A stretch of DNA of 47,579 nt from Clostridium sp. Marseille-P2415. GTDB lineage: Bacteria > Bacillota > Clostridia > Lachnospirales > Lachnospiraceae. The number at the start of each line of letters is the position of its first letter. The stretch's first letter is position 1. The notes under the pieces were generated by a model that made no database searches, was not told where the DNA came from, and saw nothing but the letters and a program-made list of their open reading frames with translations. The stretch lies in NCBI RefSeq assembly GCF_900155545.1, contig NZ_LT732526.1, positions 343,098-390,676 on the forward strand, given 5' to 3'. Both the position numbers and the translations under genes were made by a program. Positions 1-8,176 of the stretch are shown one piece after another.

Positions 1-107
1 TGGGTCCTGGCAAATTCCGGACTGCCGGCCCAGGCTGTGGCCGCCGGTCCGGAAACAGTGAGCACTGCCGCAAGACAGCATGCGCTGATCTGTTTCCATT
101 TTCTCAT
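1..107 (-). CDS. Secreted protein, N-terminal fragment (cut by window edge)
   Basis: Reading leftwards from the ATG at 107, the first 35 codons form a classical export signal: a basic start (MRKWK), a hydrophobic core (ISACCLAAVLTVSG) and an Ala-rich stretch ending near AWA, which would suit signal peptidase I. An AGGAG site lies at 116-120, eight bases before the ATG. The rest of the gene is outside the window, so its function cannot be named. Cys residues sit inside the core, but no clear lipobox follows. Confidence 0.6.
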   Translation of the reverse strand, partial: MRKWKQISACCLAAVLTVSGPAATAWAGSPEFART

Positions 108-267
108 CCTGAATTCTCCTTTATTGGGATTTTTATTGTAATCACAAAACAATTTTATTATAGCGTGACCCAATGAATTGATTCTAGCGCTATTATGTTT
201 AAATTATATTTATAAATTGTTACAAAAATATTATTATAAAACTTAAGAAGTGTTTACAGAAAATAAG

Positions 268-299
268 ACGGCACAGAGAAAATGAATTCTCTGTACCGT
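268..299 (-). terminator. Probable terminator of the DUF1801/YdeI gene
   Basis: A 13-bp inverted repeat with one mismatch (268-280 against 287-299, 6-nt loop) lies downstream of the stop codon at 358. Read on the minus strand it is followed by CTTATTTTCTG, a weak T-rich tail. The tail is imperfect, so this is a moderate call. Confidence 0.45.
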
Positions 300-357
300 A
301 ACAAATCTTATCCTTTATTTTTCATGTGGAAATCAAAGAACAACAGGCTTTTATTTC

Positions 358-975
358 CTATTTCCTTGCGGAATATGCCATGCCCATGTAGGCATCGCCG
401 GAGCGCAGCTCGTCAAGCATCTGGTTGATCCGCTTCTGCCGTGTTTCCGGACGTTTGGCCTGGTTGATCCAGCCGATATAGTCATTTCGCTGGTAAGGCG
501 GGCGGGCTTCGTACTGCTCCGTCAGTCCTTCGCGCTGTAGCTCTGTCATTACATCATCCGGCATGGGATAACGCGGACGCAGCACCTTTTCGGTTTTCTT
601 ACCCGCTTTTTTCTCTTCTATAAGCGCTTCCTGCTCCGCTATCCGAAACCGGACCATTCTGCCGATGAGATCAAGGGGCAATGGTTTCTCATAGGGAAAC
701 TGGACCGTGCCCTTTGAGCAGCGGTAATCAGCAAGTTCTTTTTGAAAGGCTTCGATGGCACTTGGCGCCGGGTGAAATCCAATATGCTTCTTCTCAGCCG
801 AAAAATGCACCAGATTTCCATGATAGGCAAATGTAGCCATTCCCCAGCTTATTTTCTCAGTTGCTTCCGGTGCAGCTTTTGCAATGGCGCTGCGCAGCTT
901 TCGCAGAACCGGCTGTATTTCAGGATTGCAGCCGGCAATGTATTCATCAATGGTGGTTGGGACTTCCTGTGGCAT
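358..975 (-). CDS. DUF1801 / YdeI-OmdA family protein
   Basis: This 205-residue protein has two parts. An N-terminal DUF1801 domain spans about residues 8-110, with the KISWGMATFAYHGNLVHF and HIGFHPAP stretches typical of that fold. A C-terminal YdeI/OmdA-like tail holds the pattern PMPDDVMTEL, the YIGWINQAKRPETRQKRI segment and a final helix. The family is cytoplasmic and its biochemical role is not established; a link to bacteriocin or peptide stress has been suggested for YdeI members. The start is supported by AGGAGG ending seven bases before the ATG. It is a single-gene unit with its own terminator-like hairpin. Confidence 0.8.
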   Translation of the reverse strand: MPQEVPTTIDEYIAGCNPEIQPVLRKLRSAIAKAAPEATEKISWGMATFAYHGNLVHFSAEKKHIGFHPAPSAIEAFQKELADYRCSKGTVQFPYEKPLPLDLIGRMVRFRIAEQEALIEEKKAGKKTEKVLRPRYPMPDDVMTELQREGLTEQYEARPPYQRNDYIGWINQAKRPETRQKRINQMLDELRSGDAYMGMAYSARK

Positions 976-1168
976 AACGTACCTCCTGTTTCTGTTTTTA
1001 ATCTTTGCATTTTGTAAAGCTCATTTTTATTTTACCACAAAAAGCTTGATTCAATAGAAAAATTAGTAAGAGAGAAATTATTTGGATAATACACCATTGG
1101 TGTAAAAGCTGAGGGAACCTTTCAAAGGCCGGGCATACACAAGAAAGTGCTTGCACCGGCCCTGTGCC

Positions 1169-1186
1169 GCTCACGCATTTGTGAGC
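1169..1186. repeat. Short perfect hairpin downstream of the AIM24 gene
   Basis: GCTCAC and GTGAGC are perfect inverted 6-mers around a 6-nt loop, just after the minus-strand stop at 1196. No T-run follows on either strand, so this is not a convincing intrinsic terminator. It may simply protect the mRNA end. Confidence 0.35.
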
Positions 1187-1195
1187 CATATGGAT

Positions 1196-1951
1196 TTATT
1201 CGGTAGGAGCCATGAGAATTCTTCCGGATCCTCTGTATACATTGACCAGTCCTTCCCCGGAAACAGCAGAACCTATCAAAGACTTGGAGGAGCGTTCTAC
1301 CGTAAACTTCAGAGAGTTTGACCAGGCGATGGCCATGCTTCCGTCTATCTTTACTTCATCATCTTTTAATTCAAATTCGATCAATTCGTCTCTTGGCACA
1401 GGACTTTCCAATATGGCGAGGCCGTTTCCCGTTAAGCAAAGATTAAAAAATCCCTCTTTTCCGGCTACTGCAGAGGATAATGTCGTGCGGGCTACTATAT
1501 TCTGCTTAATGGAAGAGTCGCAGGCGAGAAAGAGTCCGTCCTCCAGAACCATGCTTCCCCATTCGGAAATATCCTCGAGCAATATATGCTTAAAGGTAGG
1601 TTCCAGCATAATCAGGCCGTTTCCCTTATACACCGGTTTAGCGGCAGATTCTTTTGTGACCTTGGAAGCCAGTGCTTTTCCAAGCAGATCTCCGACTCCC
1701 TTAATTCCGGAGGTCATTGATACAGACCCGGATGTCCATTGCATTGCACCCGCCTGAAGCGTGAATGAATTTCCGTTTAGTTCGATTAATACCTGCCTTT
1801 TCCGGACATTCATTTTTGCTGCATAATAAGCCGCTATGGCAGAGGAAGCATTGACGCTTAAGTCTTTTTGATGTTCAAAAACTTTTACGCAGCCGCGTTC
1901 GGCAATTTTCAGCATATTGCCATTGTCATAAAGATTTTTAAATGTAACCAT
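1196..1951 (-). CDS. AIM24 family protein
   Basis: The 251-residue product is a repetitive beta-rich protein with a G-rich pattern (GNGLIMLEPTFKHILLE, then GEGLVNVYRGSGRILMAP at the C-terminus). This is the signature of the AIM24/TRAP-like beta-barrel family. These are cytoplasmic or membrane-associated proteins of unclear function, widespread in Clostridia. I chose the ATG at 1951 over the in-frame TTG at 1969 because AGGAG lies eight bases upstream of it, whereas the TTG would overlap that site. It is monocistronic. The 216 bases to the next gene (1952-2167) hold no promoter I could define with confidence. Confidence 0.8.
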   Translation of the reverse strand: MVTFKNLYDNGNMLKIAERGCVKVFEHQKDLSVNASSAIAAYYAAKMNVRKRQVLIELNGNSFTLQAGAMQWTSGSVSMTSGIKGVGDLLGKALASKVTKESAAKPVYKGNGLIMLEPTFKHILLEDISEWGSMVLEDGLFLACDSSIKQNIVARTTLSSAVAGKEGFFNLCLTGNGLAILESPVPRDELIEFELKDDEVKIDGSMAIAWSNSLKFTVERSSKSLIGSAVSGEGLVNVYRGSGRILMAPTE

Positions 1952-2167
1952 ATCAGATCTCCTTATCAATTGTCTATTAAAAACTCCAATATAGATATCG
2001 TCATGGGGCCTGAATTATTAATGGTACTTTTTGAATTCCATATCAGACCGGCATCTGTATTCTGCAAAGCAGCTTCGCGGTATTTTCAGAAATTTCTGTA
2101 CATATTCAGCACCGGCCTTATGTAGGACTCATAGTATATGGGGAGAAAATTTCTTGGAGATGACACA

Positions 2168-2734
2168 ATGAATTATTATGAATCCGGCAGTTATCGTCCT
2201 TATTCCCATGGACAGATTCAGCCGTATATGATTCCGGCTGCTGAGCCTGTGTCATATCAACAGACAATGGATGCAGACATATACACATATCCGCAGAATC
2301 TTCAGGATGCCCTGGACCTGATCCGGGAGGCAGTTACAGGTGAATCCGAGGACAGGATGTTTTATACCTGGCTGATCTCGCAGGCGCCTTCGGATGAAGA
2401 CATAGAGATTATTTCCGGTATCCGTGACAATGAAATCCGGCATTATGCATTGTTTCGGCAGATCTACTATGATCTGACCGGCGTGATACTGCCGCAGTCA
2501 GGAGAAGAGGAGTTTAACCAGCCCGTATCCTATTTCGAAGGCCTGGCTCAGGCCCTGATGGGCGAACAGAACGCCGTACAAAAATACCGTAAAATCTTTT
2601 ATGCCATGCAATCGCGCATTCATATGAATATGATGATCGAAATCATTACAGATGAAATCCGGCACGGAATTCTTTATAACTATCTTTACTCTAAAAATGG
2701 TATCGGAAGCCTGATGCAGCCTTACAACTATTGA
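2168..2734 (+). CDS. Ferritin-like / rubrerythrin-type protein with Tyr-Pro-rich N-terminus
   Basis: The first 45 residues or so are rich in Tyr, Pro, Gln and Ser and look disordered. The rest is a predicted four-helix bundle carrying spaced carboxylate/His pairs: EAVTGESED, DNEIRHY, GEQNAVQKYRKI and TDEIRHG. The two EIRH motifs and intervening Glu residues match the ExxH pattern of ferritin-like di-iron proteins, so a di-metal site is likely. Similar proteins occur in spore-forming Clostridia, some tied to spores or oxidative stress; the role here is unassigned. I preferred the ATG at 2168 (GGAG nine bases upstream) to the in-frame ATG at 2138. A strong hairpin follows the stop. Confidence 0.7.
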   Translation: MNYYESGSYRPYSHGQIQPYMIPAAEPVSYQQTMDADIYTYPQNLQDALDLIREAVTGESEDRMFYTWLISQAPSDEDIEIISGIRDNEIRHYALFRQIYYDLTGVILPQSGEEEFNQPVSYFEGLAQALMGEQNAVQKYRKIFYAMQSRIHMNMMIEIITDEIRHGILYNYLYSKNGIGSLMQPYNY

Positions 2735-2752
2735 ATAGCAGTGCACATAAAG

Positions 2753-2775
2753 CAGCCGGATTATGAATCCGGCTG
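2753..2775. terminator. Bidirectional hairpin between convergent genes
   Basis: A perfect 10-bp stem (2753-2762 with 2766-2775, 3-nt loop) of the CAGCCGGATT type sits between the ferritin-like gene and the convergent Cys-rich gene, whose stop codon lies inside it. T-rich but imperfect tails follow on both strands. It probably serves as a shared terminator. Confidence 0.65.
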
Positions 2776-3069
2776 TATCGTATCATTTACTTTATATTCT
2801 GTAAGCTGTAACAGAGGTTCCAATTTTTGGTTGACCATGATATGAAAGCAATTGGGCAGATGATCCTGGTGTGCCCGGTGTATTGATACACATTCTATGC
2901 ATTTTCCGTGAAATTTGCACGCTTTTTTGCAGGAACAATGGTCTTGCGTTCTTAGCACATTGCGCAGCTCATCAACAAACTCATCCTGAATTTTTAATCC
3001 TTCCGCCCGGTTCCCACGGCGGAACGCTTTCATCGCCTTTTTTTCCTTAGGGTTTCCATCAATTGTCAT
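2761..3069 (-). CDS. Small Cys-rich putative metal-binding protein (DUF6485-like pattern)
   Basis: This 102-residue protein is basic at the N-terminus (PKEKKAMKAFRRGNRAEG). In the middle it carries a compact Cys/His cluster, CSCKKACKFHGKCIEC, followed by HRAHQDHLPNCF. The spacing C-x-C-x3-C-x3-HGxCxxC with a later LPxCF resembles the small DUF6485-type proteins of Clostridia, which probably bind zinc or an Fe-S centre. That assignment is from memory of the pattern. The start has a good GGAAAGGAA site. It is transcribed convergently with the ferritin-like gene, whose 3' hairpin it shares. Confidence 0.65.
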   Translation of the reverse strand: MTIDGNPKEKKAMKAFRRGNRAEGLKIQDEFVDELRNVLRTQDHCSCKKACKFHGKCIECVSIHRAHQDHLPNCFHIMVNQKLEPLLQLTEYKVNDTIQPDS

Positions 3070-3225
3070 CTCAAAATTCCTTTCCTTTTTTATCAGCGGC
3101 AGCTAAGAGTAAATATAATTGACTCTTATTAATCTCCGGTGATATGATAATATCATCATTTATATGATAGAAATATATAAATATTGGCTGTTTTATATAA
3201 TAATATTAACATACAGGGGTTAATA

Positions 3226-4113
3226 ATGAAAAATTCAAATTGGTATGTGCATTCCGTGAACCCTTTACAGGATACCGGTTTTCCGTTTTTAACTTTAAAA
3301 ATAGAAAATACAGAGTGTTTTCCACCGAATTTTGGGTTTAAAAAGATGCACTGGCATGAAGATATACAATTTATTTTTATTCTGAAGGGAAAAGCCCGTT
3401 TTCAAACGACCGGCAGCTCAATGGATTTAAATGAGGGAGAGGCTGTCTTCATAAATAAAGGGGTTTTGCACAAGACAGAACCTCAAATGGGCTGCCATTA
3501 CAGGAGTTTTATTTTTCCGGAGTCTTTTCTTACCTTTTATCCGGGAAGCTTTATGGCGAAAAACAATGTACTGCCCATTACAAATAATGCCGCTCTCCCC
3601 ATGATTGTCTTCAAGCCTTCAAAACAATGGCAAAAGCAGATTATAAGCTTACTGAGCCAGTTGGATCAATTGGCAGAAAAAAGGGAGAACGTGGAATTTT
3701 ATGAGTATACGGTTCTTGTAAAATTAGTGAGCATCTGGTTAAAGATCATTGCTAACATAAAGGTGCCGTGCACGGATCTGCCAAAATCGGATTTTTCCAG
3801 GCAGGAACGAATGCGTAGTTTTCTTTCTTTTTTGGAGCACAATTTTGACCGGAGCTTGTCCTTAGAGGATATAGCAGGGAGTGCCCATGTCAGCAAAACA
3901 GAGTGCATCCGCTGCTTTAAGAGTATTTTGCAGACAACGCCCTACGAATATCTGATGAAATTGAGGCTTACAAAAAGTATAGAGCTGTTAAAAAACACGG
4001 ATGATACTGTGACCCAAATAGCTTATATGACTGGTTTTAACAGTACAAGTCATTATATTAAATATTTTAAGGAGGAGATGAAAATGACTCCGTTAAAATA
4101 CCGGAAAGCTTAA
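3226..4113 (+). CDS. AraC family transcriptional regulator with cupin sensor
   Basis: The 295-residue protein has an N-terminal cupin/AraC-binding domain. The MHWHEDIQFIFILKG stretch and the later GEAVFINKGVLHK are the usual His-rich ligand pocket. About 100 C-terminal residues contain two helix-turn-helix units: LSLEDIAGSAHVSKTECIRCFK, split across helices, and VTQIAYMTGFNSTSHYIKYFK, ending in the family's P-L-K-Y-R signature. It should bind DNA near its own or a neighbouring promoter in response to a small ligand, probably a sugar. I rejected the upstream TTG at 3184 because the ATG at 3226 has AGGGGT nearby and gives the usual family length. Confidence 0.85.
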   Translation: MKNSNWYVHSVNPLQDTGFPFLTLKIENTECFPPNFGFKKMHWHEDIQFIFILKGKARFQTTGSSMDLNEGEAVFINKGVLHKTEPQMGCHYRSFIFPESFLTFYPGSFMAKNNVLPITNNAALPMIVFKPSKQWQKQIISLLSQLDQLAEKRENVEFYEYTVLVKLVSIWLKIIANIKVPCTDLPKSDFSRQERMRSFLSFLEHNFDRSLSLEDIAGSAHVSKTECIRCFKSILQTTPYEYLMKLRLTKSIELLKNTDDTVTQIAYMTGFNSTSHYIKYFKEEMKMTPLKYRKA

Positions 4114-4220
4114 GGGCGTCCATTCAATTCATGATCTGCAAAAATATTTACACCTGGGGAAAGCATTATGGTATGATACATGTATTAGGTCAGGCAGGCG
4201 ATTAGAAAGGTGGAAAAATC

Positions 4221-5087
4221 ATGGTCATATCGGAAAGCAAAAACCAAAATCACAGCGAGGAAAGCATGAAAAAAGGCGTAGGGTTAATCAATGAGATAAA
4301 CCGGTGCATGCCGGTTCCCGGAGAGGCGGCAATCTGGTGGCTGGGCCAGATGGGCTTTGCAGTAAAGCTGGGAGATAAAACGCTTTATCTGGATGCTTTC
4401 TTATCCGGGCAGCCGGACAGGAAGGTCCCTCCCTTGCTAAAGCCCGAGGAAGTGACAAATGCGGACTATTTCTTTGGCAGTCATGACCATAAGGACCATA
4501 TCGACAGGGAAATCTGGCATCAGCTGTCAGTCAGTTCTCCAAATGCAAAATTCATAGTTCCCAGGCTGCTGGTCCATTCTCTTTCCCACGATCTTAACAT
4601 TAAGGAGGACCGGTTCATCGGACTTGATGATGGAATGACGCTTCAGCTGACAGATCATATCAGAATATCAGGGATTGCTGCCGCCCATGAATTCCTTGAC
4701 AGGGATCCGGCTACGGGCGCATACCCATATCTGGGCTGCGTGATAGAAGGAAACGGCTGCCTCCTGTACCATTCCGGTGACACCTGTATTTATGAAGGTC
4801 TGTACGGCAAGCTTAAGAAATTCGGGGAAATTGATGTAATGTTCCTTCCCATCAATGGACGGGACGCCAGGAGATACAGGGAAAATATCATTGGGAATAT
4901 GACATATCAGGAAGCAGTAGATATGGCCGGTACTTTAAAGCCCGGCCTTGTCATTCCGGCGCACTATGAGATGTTTGATAAAAACAAGGAAGACCCGGCG
5001 CTTTTTGCGGATTACATTACGGCCAAATATCCTGGCATATGCTATTGGATCGGCGGGCATGGGGAAAGGATCCTTCATAAGCGCTGA
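4221..5087 (+). CDS. MBL-fold metal-dependent hydrolase, UlaG-like
   Basis: The 288-residue protein carries the metallo-beta-lactamase signature SHDHKDHID near residue 91. Downstream metal-ligand candidates are AAHEFLD, YHSGDTCIYEG, and the C-terminal PAHYEMF and GHGER. The IWWLGQMGFAVKLGDKTLYLDAF start is typical of the UlaG (L-ascorbate-6-phosphate lactonase) branch. It should be a cytoplasmic metal-dependent hydrolase; the substrate is not known and ascorbate genes are absent here. GAAAGGTGG precedes the ATG. It follows the AraC gene by about 110 bases on the same strand, so it may be that regulator's target, which is inference. Confidence 0.8.
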   Translation: MVISESKNQNHSEESMKKGVGLINEINRCMPVPGEAAIWWLGQMGFAVKLGDKTLYLDAFLSGQPDRKVPPLLKPEEVTNADYFFGSHDHKDHIDREIWHQLSVSSPNAKFIVPRLLVHSLSHDLNIKEDRFIGLDDGMTLQLTDHIRISGIAAAHEFLDRDPATGAYPYLGCVIEGNGCLLYHSGDTCIYEGLYGKLKKFGEIDVMFLPINGRDARRYRENIIGNMTYQEAVDMAGTLKPGLVIPAHYEMFDKNKEDPALFADYITAKYPGICYWIGGHGERILHKR

Positions 5088-5168
5088 GCCGTTTAAAAAT
5101 TGAATATCCGGAATTGGGAAGAAAATCACCGGGAGCCTTTGTTATAATATCAGCAGGGAGGTGAAAGC

Positions 5169-5624
5169 TTGTACTTTGAATATGGCAGTAAGGAAACGGA
5201 GTATTTGAAAAAGAAAGACAAGCTGCTTGGTGCGGCGATCGACCGGATCGGACATATTGAACGGGCCGTGGACTGCAGCCTGTTTTCATCGGTGGTCCAT
5301 CATATCATCGGACAGCAGATTTCCACCAGCGCTCAGGGGCTTTCTGCTTTGAAAGGGATCGGTGTATGGACGGCTGAAATGATCATGACATTCTGCATGC
5401 AGCGCCCGGATGTTGTAAGCTTTGGGGATCTTGCCATTCACAGGGGAATGCGCATGCTGTACCATCACAGAAGCATTGACCGGAAAAAGTTTGAGAAATA
5501 CGCGAAAAGGTATTCCCCCTATGGCACGGTGGCCAGTTTATACCTCTGGGCCATTGCCGGAGGCGCGGTTCCGGAAATGAGGGATTATGCACCCAAAAAG
5601 AAAAAGGAGACAGAAATGGGATGA
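5169..5624 (+). CDS. alkA: DNA-3-methyladenine glycosylase II, internally deleted
   Basis: The first gene of a repair cassette encodes an HhH-GPD base-excision glycosylase. The start MYFEYGSKETEYLKKKDK, the IGQQIS stretch near 47-52, the helix-hairpin-helix LKGIGVWTAEM (61-71) and the catalytic Asp87 in SFGDLAIHRG are all present. Only about ten residues separate IGQQIS from the HhH. Family members of this type are near 200 residues long and have a block of roughly 60 residues between those motifs. This 151-residue product therefore appears to carry an in-frame internal deletion and may be inactive. Translation probably starts at TTG 5169, eight bases after AGGGAGG. Its stop overlaps the start of adaA (ATGA). 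Confidence 0.8.
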   Translation: MYFEYGSKETEYLKKKDKLLGAAIDRIGHIERAVDCSLFSSVVHHIIGQQISTSAQGLSALKGIGVWTAEMIMTFCMQRPDVVSFGDLAIHRGMRMLYHHRSIDRKKFEKYAKRYSPYGTVASLYLWAIAGGAVPEMRDYAPKKKKETEMG

Positions 5625-6169
5625 CGGAAGAGGAAATGTGGAGGGAGGTAATCGAAAACGATGAATCCTATGACGGCATCTTTTTCTATGCAGTAAAATC
5701 CACAGGAATCTATTGCCGTCCTTCCTGCAGATCAAAGAGGCCGAAACAGGAAAATATATGTTTTTTTGAAACTGCAAAAGAAGCAAGGGATGCCGGCTTT
5801 TGCCCATGCAAGCGGTGCAGAAGCGATCTTTTCGATTACCAGCCTATGAAGGAAATTGCAGAAAAAGCAAAGCAGCTGCTGGAGCAGTCGTTTCATAAGA
5901 GACTGGAACTGGACCGGAAGTTAAAAGACATGGGAATTTCCCTGCGCCGCATGGCTGAAATATTTAAAGAGGAATACGGGATCACTTTGTTTGAGTATGT
6001 GGGGCGCCTGCGTTTGGCAGAAGCGAAACGGCTTCTGTCGGATACGGATGACGGGATCATTGATGTTGCATATTCTGCAGGATTTAATGGAGTGTCTTCC
6101 TTTTACCGCTTTTTTAAGAACCGGACAGGCATGTCACCTGCCAGATACAGGAAGGAGCATCGTATATGA
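5621..6169 (+). CDS. adaA: AdaA: methylphosphotriester-DNA methyltransferase and activator
   Basis: The 182-residue protein combines an Ada-type zinc domain (about 1-75) with an AraC-type DNA-binding domain (about 80-180). The four zinc Cys are present with correct spacing: Cys32 and Cys36 in YCRPSC, Cys63 and Cys66 in CPCKRC. In the family the first accepts a methyl group from DNA phosphotriesters and turns the protein into an activator. The second HTH (IIDVAYSAGFNGVSSFYRFFK) and the MSPARYRK end are standard. It overlaps alkA by four bases (ATGA) and ogt by four bases (ATGA), so the three genes are translationally coupled as an adaptive-response operon. Confidence 0.92.
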   Translation: MTEEEMWREVIENDESYDGIFFYAVKSTGIYCRPSCRSKRPKQENICFFETAKEARDAGFCPCKRCRSDLFDYQPMKEIAEKAKQLLEQSFHKRLELDRKLKDMGISLRRMAEIFKEEYGITLFEYVGRLRLAEAKRLLSDTDDGIIDVAYSAGFNGVSSFYRFFKNRTGMSPARYRKEHRI

Positions 6170-6621
6170 AACGGTACGGATTTTATGATTTTAAATTTGG
6201 AATTCTGAAAATTGGATATACCGATACGGCAATCGTATTTTTGAAGAAAGTGGATGAAATCGATGCCCAAAATGAACGTTCCGCGCTTTCGGATCTGGCT
6301 TATGACCAGGTATGCCGGTATCTGAAAGGAGAGCGAAGGTCCTTTGATTTCCCATACGAACTGGAGGGTACGGATTTTCAGAAAAAGGTCTGGGGCGCTC
6401 TCTGCCGGATTCCTTATGGAGAAACACGTACATACAAACAGATCGCAGAGGCTGTGGGAAATCCAAAGGCCGGCCGGGCTGTTGGCATGGCCAATAACAA
6501 AAACCCTGTTACCATCGCTGTTCCGTGCCATCGGGTGGTCGGGACGGACGGCAGCCTGATTGGCTATGCAGGCGGCCTGGAAATGAAAAAGACCCTGCTT
6601 GCGCTTGAAAAAGGACTTTGA
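6166..6621 (+). CDS. ogt: Methylated-DNA-protein-cysteine S-methyltransferase
   Basis: The 151-residue suicide methyltransferase repairs O6-methylguanine by moving the alkyl group onto its own Cys. The active-site PCHRV places the acceptor at Cys121. The upstream helix-turn-helix GETRTYKQIAEAVGNPKAGRAVG and the NKNPVTIAVP segment are family hallmarks. Length is normal for Ogt/AdaB proteins with a short N-terminal domain. The gene starts in the ATGA overlap with adaA, so AdaA probably induces it together with alkA. Confidence 0.93.
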   Translation: MKRYGFYDFKFGILKIGYTDTAIVFLKKVDEIDAQNERSALSDLAYDQVCRYLKGERRSFDFPYELEGTDFQKKVWGALCRIPYGETRTYKQIAEAVGNPKAGRAVGMANNKNPVTIAVPCHRVVGTDGSLIGYAGGLEMKKTLLALEKGL

Positions 6622-6729
6622 AGTTTATAATTTTGTATGTAAAAATATACAAAAAAGTTGAAATAAATGTAGCATTTGCTGGATTATTGAATATATTTAT
6701 TATAGTGAAATAGGAAAGGAAATGCGTAT

Positions 6730-7299
6730 ATGGCTATTAAAATATTTATCGATCAAGGTCACAACCCCAGCGGATTTTTTAACAGTGGTGCGGAAGCCAA
6801 TGGCCTTTTTGAATCGGAGATAAATTTCCAGGTGGGACTGTATTTACAGAATCTGTTAAATAATGATCCCAGGTTTGAGGCCCGTGTGTCAAGGCCGGAA
6901 CCTGACACCGTATTGGGAACAAATAATACCACCAGTCTGGCAGCAAGAGTTGGGATGGCCAATGATTGGCCGGCCGATTATTTTATCAGCATTCACTGCA
7001 ACTTAAATCCGAATCCTGCAATCAATGGGACAGAGGTATATATTTATCAATTTTTTACACAAGCTCAATGGCTGGCGGAGCAGATCATGACCGGAGTGAC
7101 CCAGATGGTGGGAACGAGAAATAATGGGATCAGAGAAAACCCGTCTTTGTATGTTTTGAGAAATGCGGATATGCCGGCTAATCTTATTGAAATGGGATAT
7201 TTGAGCAATCTGTCGGATGCCGAGAAATTACGTGATGACCAGTACGGATTTGCTTATGGCATTTATCTGGGGTTCATGAGATATTTTGGTTTTGCATAA
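6730..7299 (+). CDS. N-acetylmuramoyl-L-alanine amidase (Amidase_3)
   Basis: A 189-residue stand-alone catalytic domain. The zinc site is visible: His11 in IDQGHNP, Glu28 or Glu30 in GLFESE and His89 in ISIHCNLN. The catalytic Glu154 lies in LIEMGYLSN. The enzyme cleaves the amide between muramic acid and the peptide stem of peptidoglycan. There is no signal peptide or cell-wall binding domain, unlike exported autolysins. It may therefore be released by lysis, leave by a non-classical route, or act in the mother cell like other cytosolic Clostridial amidases. A GGAAAGGAA site precedes the ATG. No neighbouring phage genes were seen. Confidence 0.88.
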   Translation: MAIKIFIDQGHNPSGFFNSGAEANGLFESEINFQVGLYLQNLLNNDPRFEARVSRPEPDTVLGTNNTTSLAARVGMANDWPADYFISIHCNLNPNPAINGTEVYIYQFFTQAQWLAEQIMTGVTQMVGTRNNGIRENPSLYVLRNADMPANLIEMGYLSNLSDAEKLRDDQYGFAYGIYLGFMRYFGFA

Positions 7300-7418
7300 T
7301 ATTTTCTGGAAATTTAAGGCATTTAATGCTATGATAATGTCACATAATTATAAAGGCCAAGTATAAAAATATTATACTAGAGGAAAATATAGAGTGAGAC
7401 AATAAGGAGGACATTATC

Positions 7419-8000
7419 ATGAATCATTTGATCGTTTTTGCGCATCCAAATCCAAACAGTTTTGGAAAAGGAATCGTTGATGCGGCAGTAAAAGCTTCAG
7501 AAGAAAAAGGAGCAAACGTTGAGGTCAGGGATCTGTACGCGATGGGCTTTGATCCAATTCTCAAACCGTCGGATTTTGAAGCCTTTCAAAGCGGAAAAAT
7601 TCCGGAAGATATCCTGACAGAACAGAAATATATTAAATGGGCCGATGTTATTACCTTTATTCATCCGATCTGGTGGTCTGCACAGCCTGGCATAATGAAG
7701 GGGTATGTTGACCGGGTATTCTCCAATGGATTTGCCTATGAATATGTCGATGGCGCAGCCCATGGCCTTCTTTCCGGAAAGAAAGGGATGGTTTTTGCGA
7801 CAAGCGGTTCGCCGAACGAAGCTTATGAAGCAAACGGCATGCATCATTCCATGAAGCAGATCACAGATCAGGGAATTTTTCATTTCTGCGGTGTGGAAGA
7901 AGTAAAGCATACCTTCTACGGAGCAGTTCCCTATGTGACAGAGGAAACCCGTAAAGATTATCTGAAGGAAGTTGCCGAAATCGTAAAAGGCATTCTGTAA
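7419..8000 (+). CDS. NAD(P)H-dependent flavin oxidoreductase (flavodoxin-like, quinone reductase type)
   Basis: The 193-residue protein has the flavodoxin_2 fold. The FMN/FAD phosphate loop is FAHPNPNSFGKGI (about 6-18). The IHPIWWSAQPGIMKGYVDRVFSNGFAYEY motif, here split over two strands, is the diagnostic region of KefF/MdaB/YwrO-type reductases. The later FATSGSPNEAY and a C-terminal FCGVEEVKHTFYGAVPY fit. It reduces quinones or other electrophiles in the cytoplasm with NAD(P)H. A perfect AAGGAGG lies before the ATG, and a hairpin terminator follows. Confidence 0.88.
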   Translation: MNHLIVFAHPNPNSFGKGIVDAAVKASEEKGANVEVRDLYAMGFDPILKPSDFEAFQSGKIPEDILTEQKYIKWADVITFIHPIWWSAQPGIMKGYVDRVFSNGFAYEYVDGAAHGLLSGKKGMVFATSGSPNEAYEANGMHHSMKQITDQGIFHFCGVEEVKHTFYGAVPYVTEETRKDYLKEVAEIVKGIL

Positions 8001-8013
8001 TACTTAAATTCAT

Positions 8014-8076
8014 AAAATAAGGAGTTTTTGTAAAATGAACGGAAGCGTTGATATTACAATGGCTCCTTTTTTATTT
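8014..8076 (+). terminator. Intrinsic terminator after the flavin oxidoreductase
   Basis: The outer stem AATAAGGAG pairs with CTCCTTTTTTATT, and TTGTAA/TTACAA pair inside it. The T-rich run lies at 8067-8076. The long loop makes it less compact than usual. Confidence 0.6.
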
Positions 8077-8145
8077 TACAGGAAAGCTCTCACTCCGTGC
8101 AGGATGCGCATGACGCTTAAGGGGAAGATGTCAAAAAACTTCTTC

Positions 8146-8174
8146 TTGTCCTTCCATTAAAAATTTTGTATAAT
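8146..8174 (+). promoter_or_regulatory. Sigma-A promoter of the first LacI gene
   Basis: TTGTCC (8146-8151) and TATAAT (8169-8174) are spaced by 17 bases, about 46 bases before the ATG at 8220. Confidence 0.7.
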
Positions 8175-8176
8175 CA

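Noticed and set aside
6627-6660. Hairpin TTTTGTAT/ATACAAAA after ogt as a terminator
   Set aside because: The stem is A/T only and no T-run follows, so it is weak evidence for termination.
6730-7299. Phage endolysin or prophage remnant
   Set aside because: The amidase stands alone among repair and redox genes; no holin, capsid, integrase or attachment site is visible nearby.
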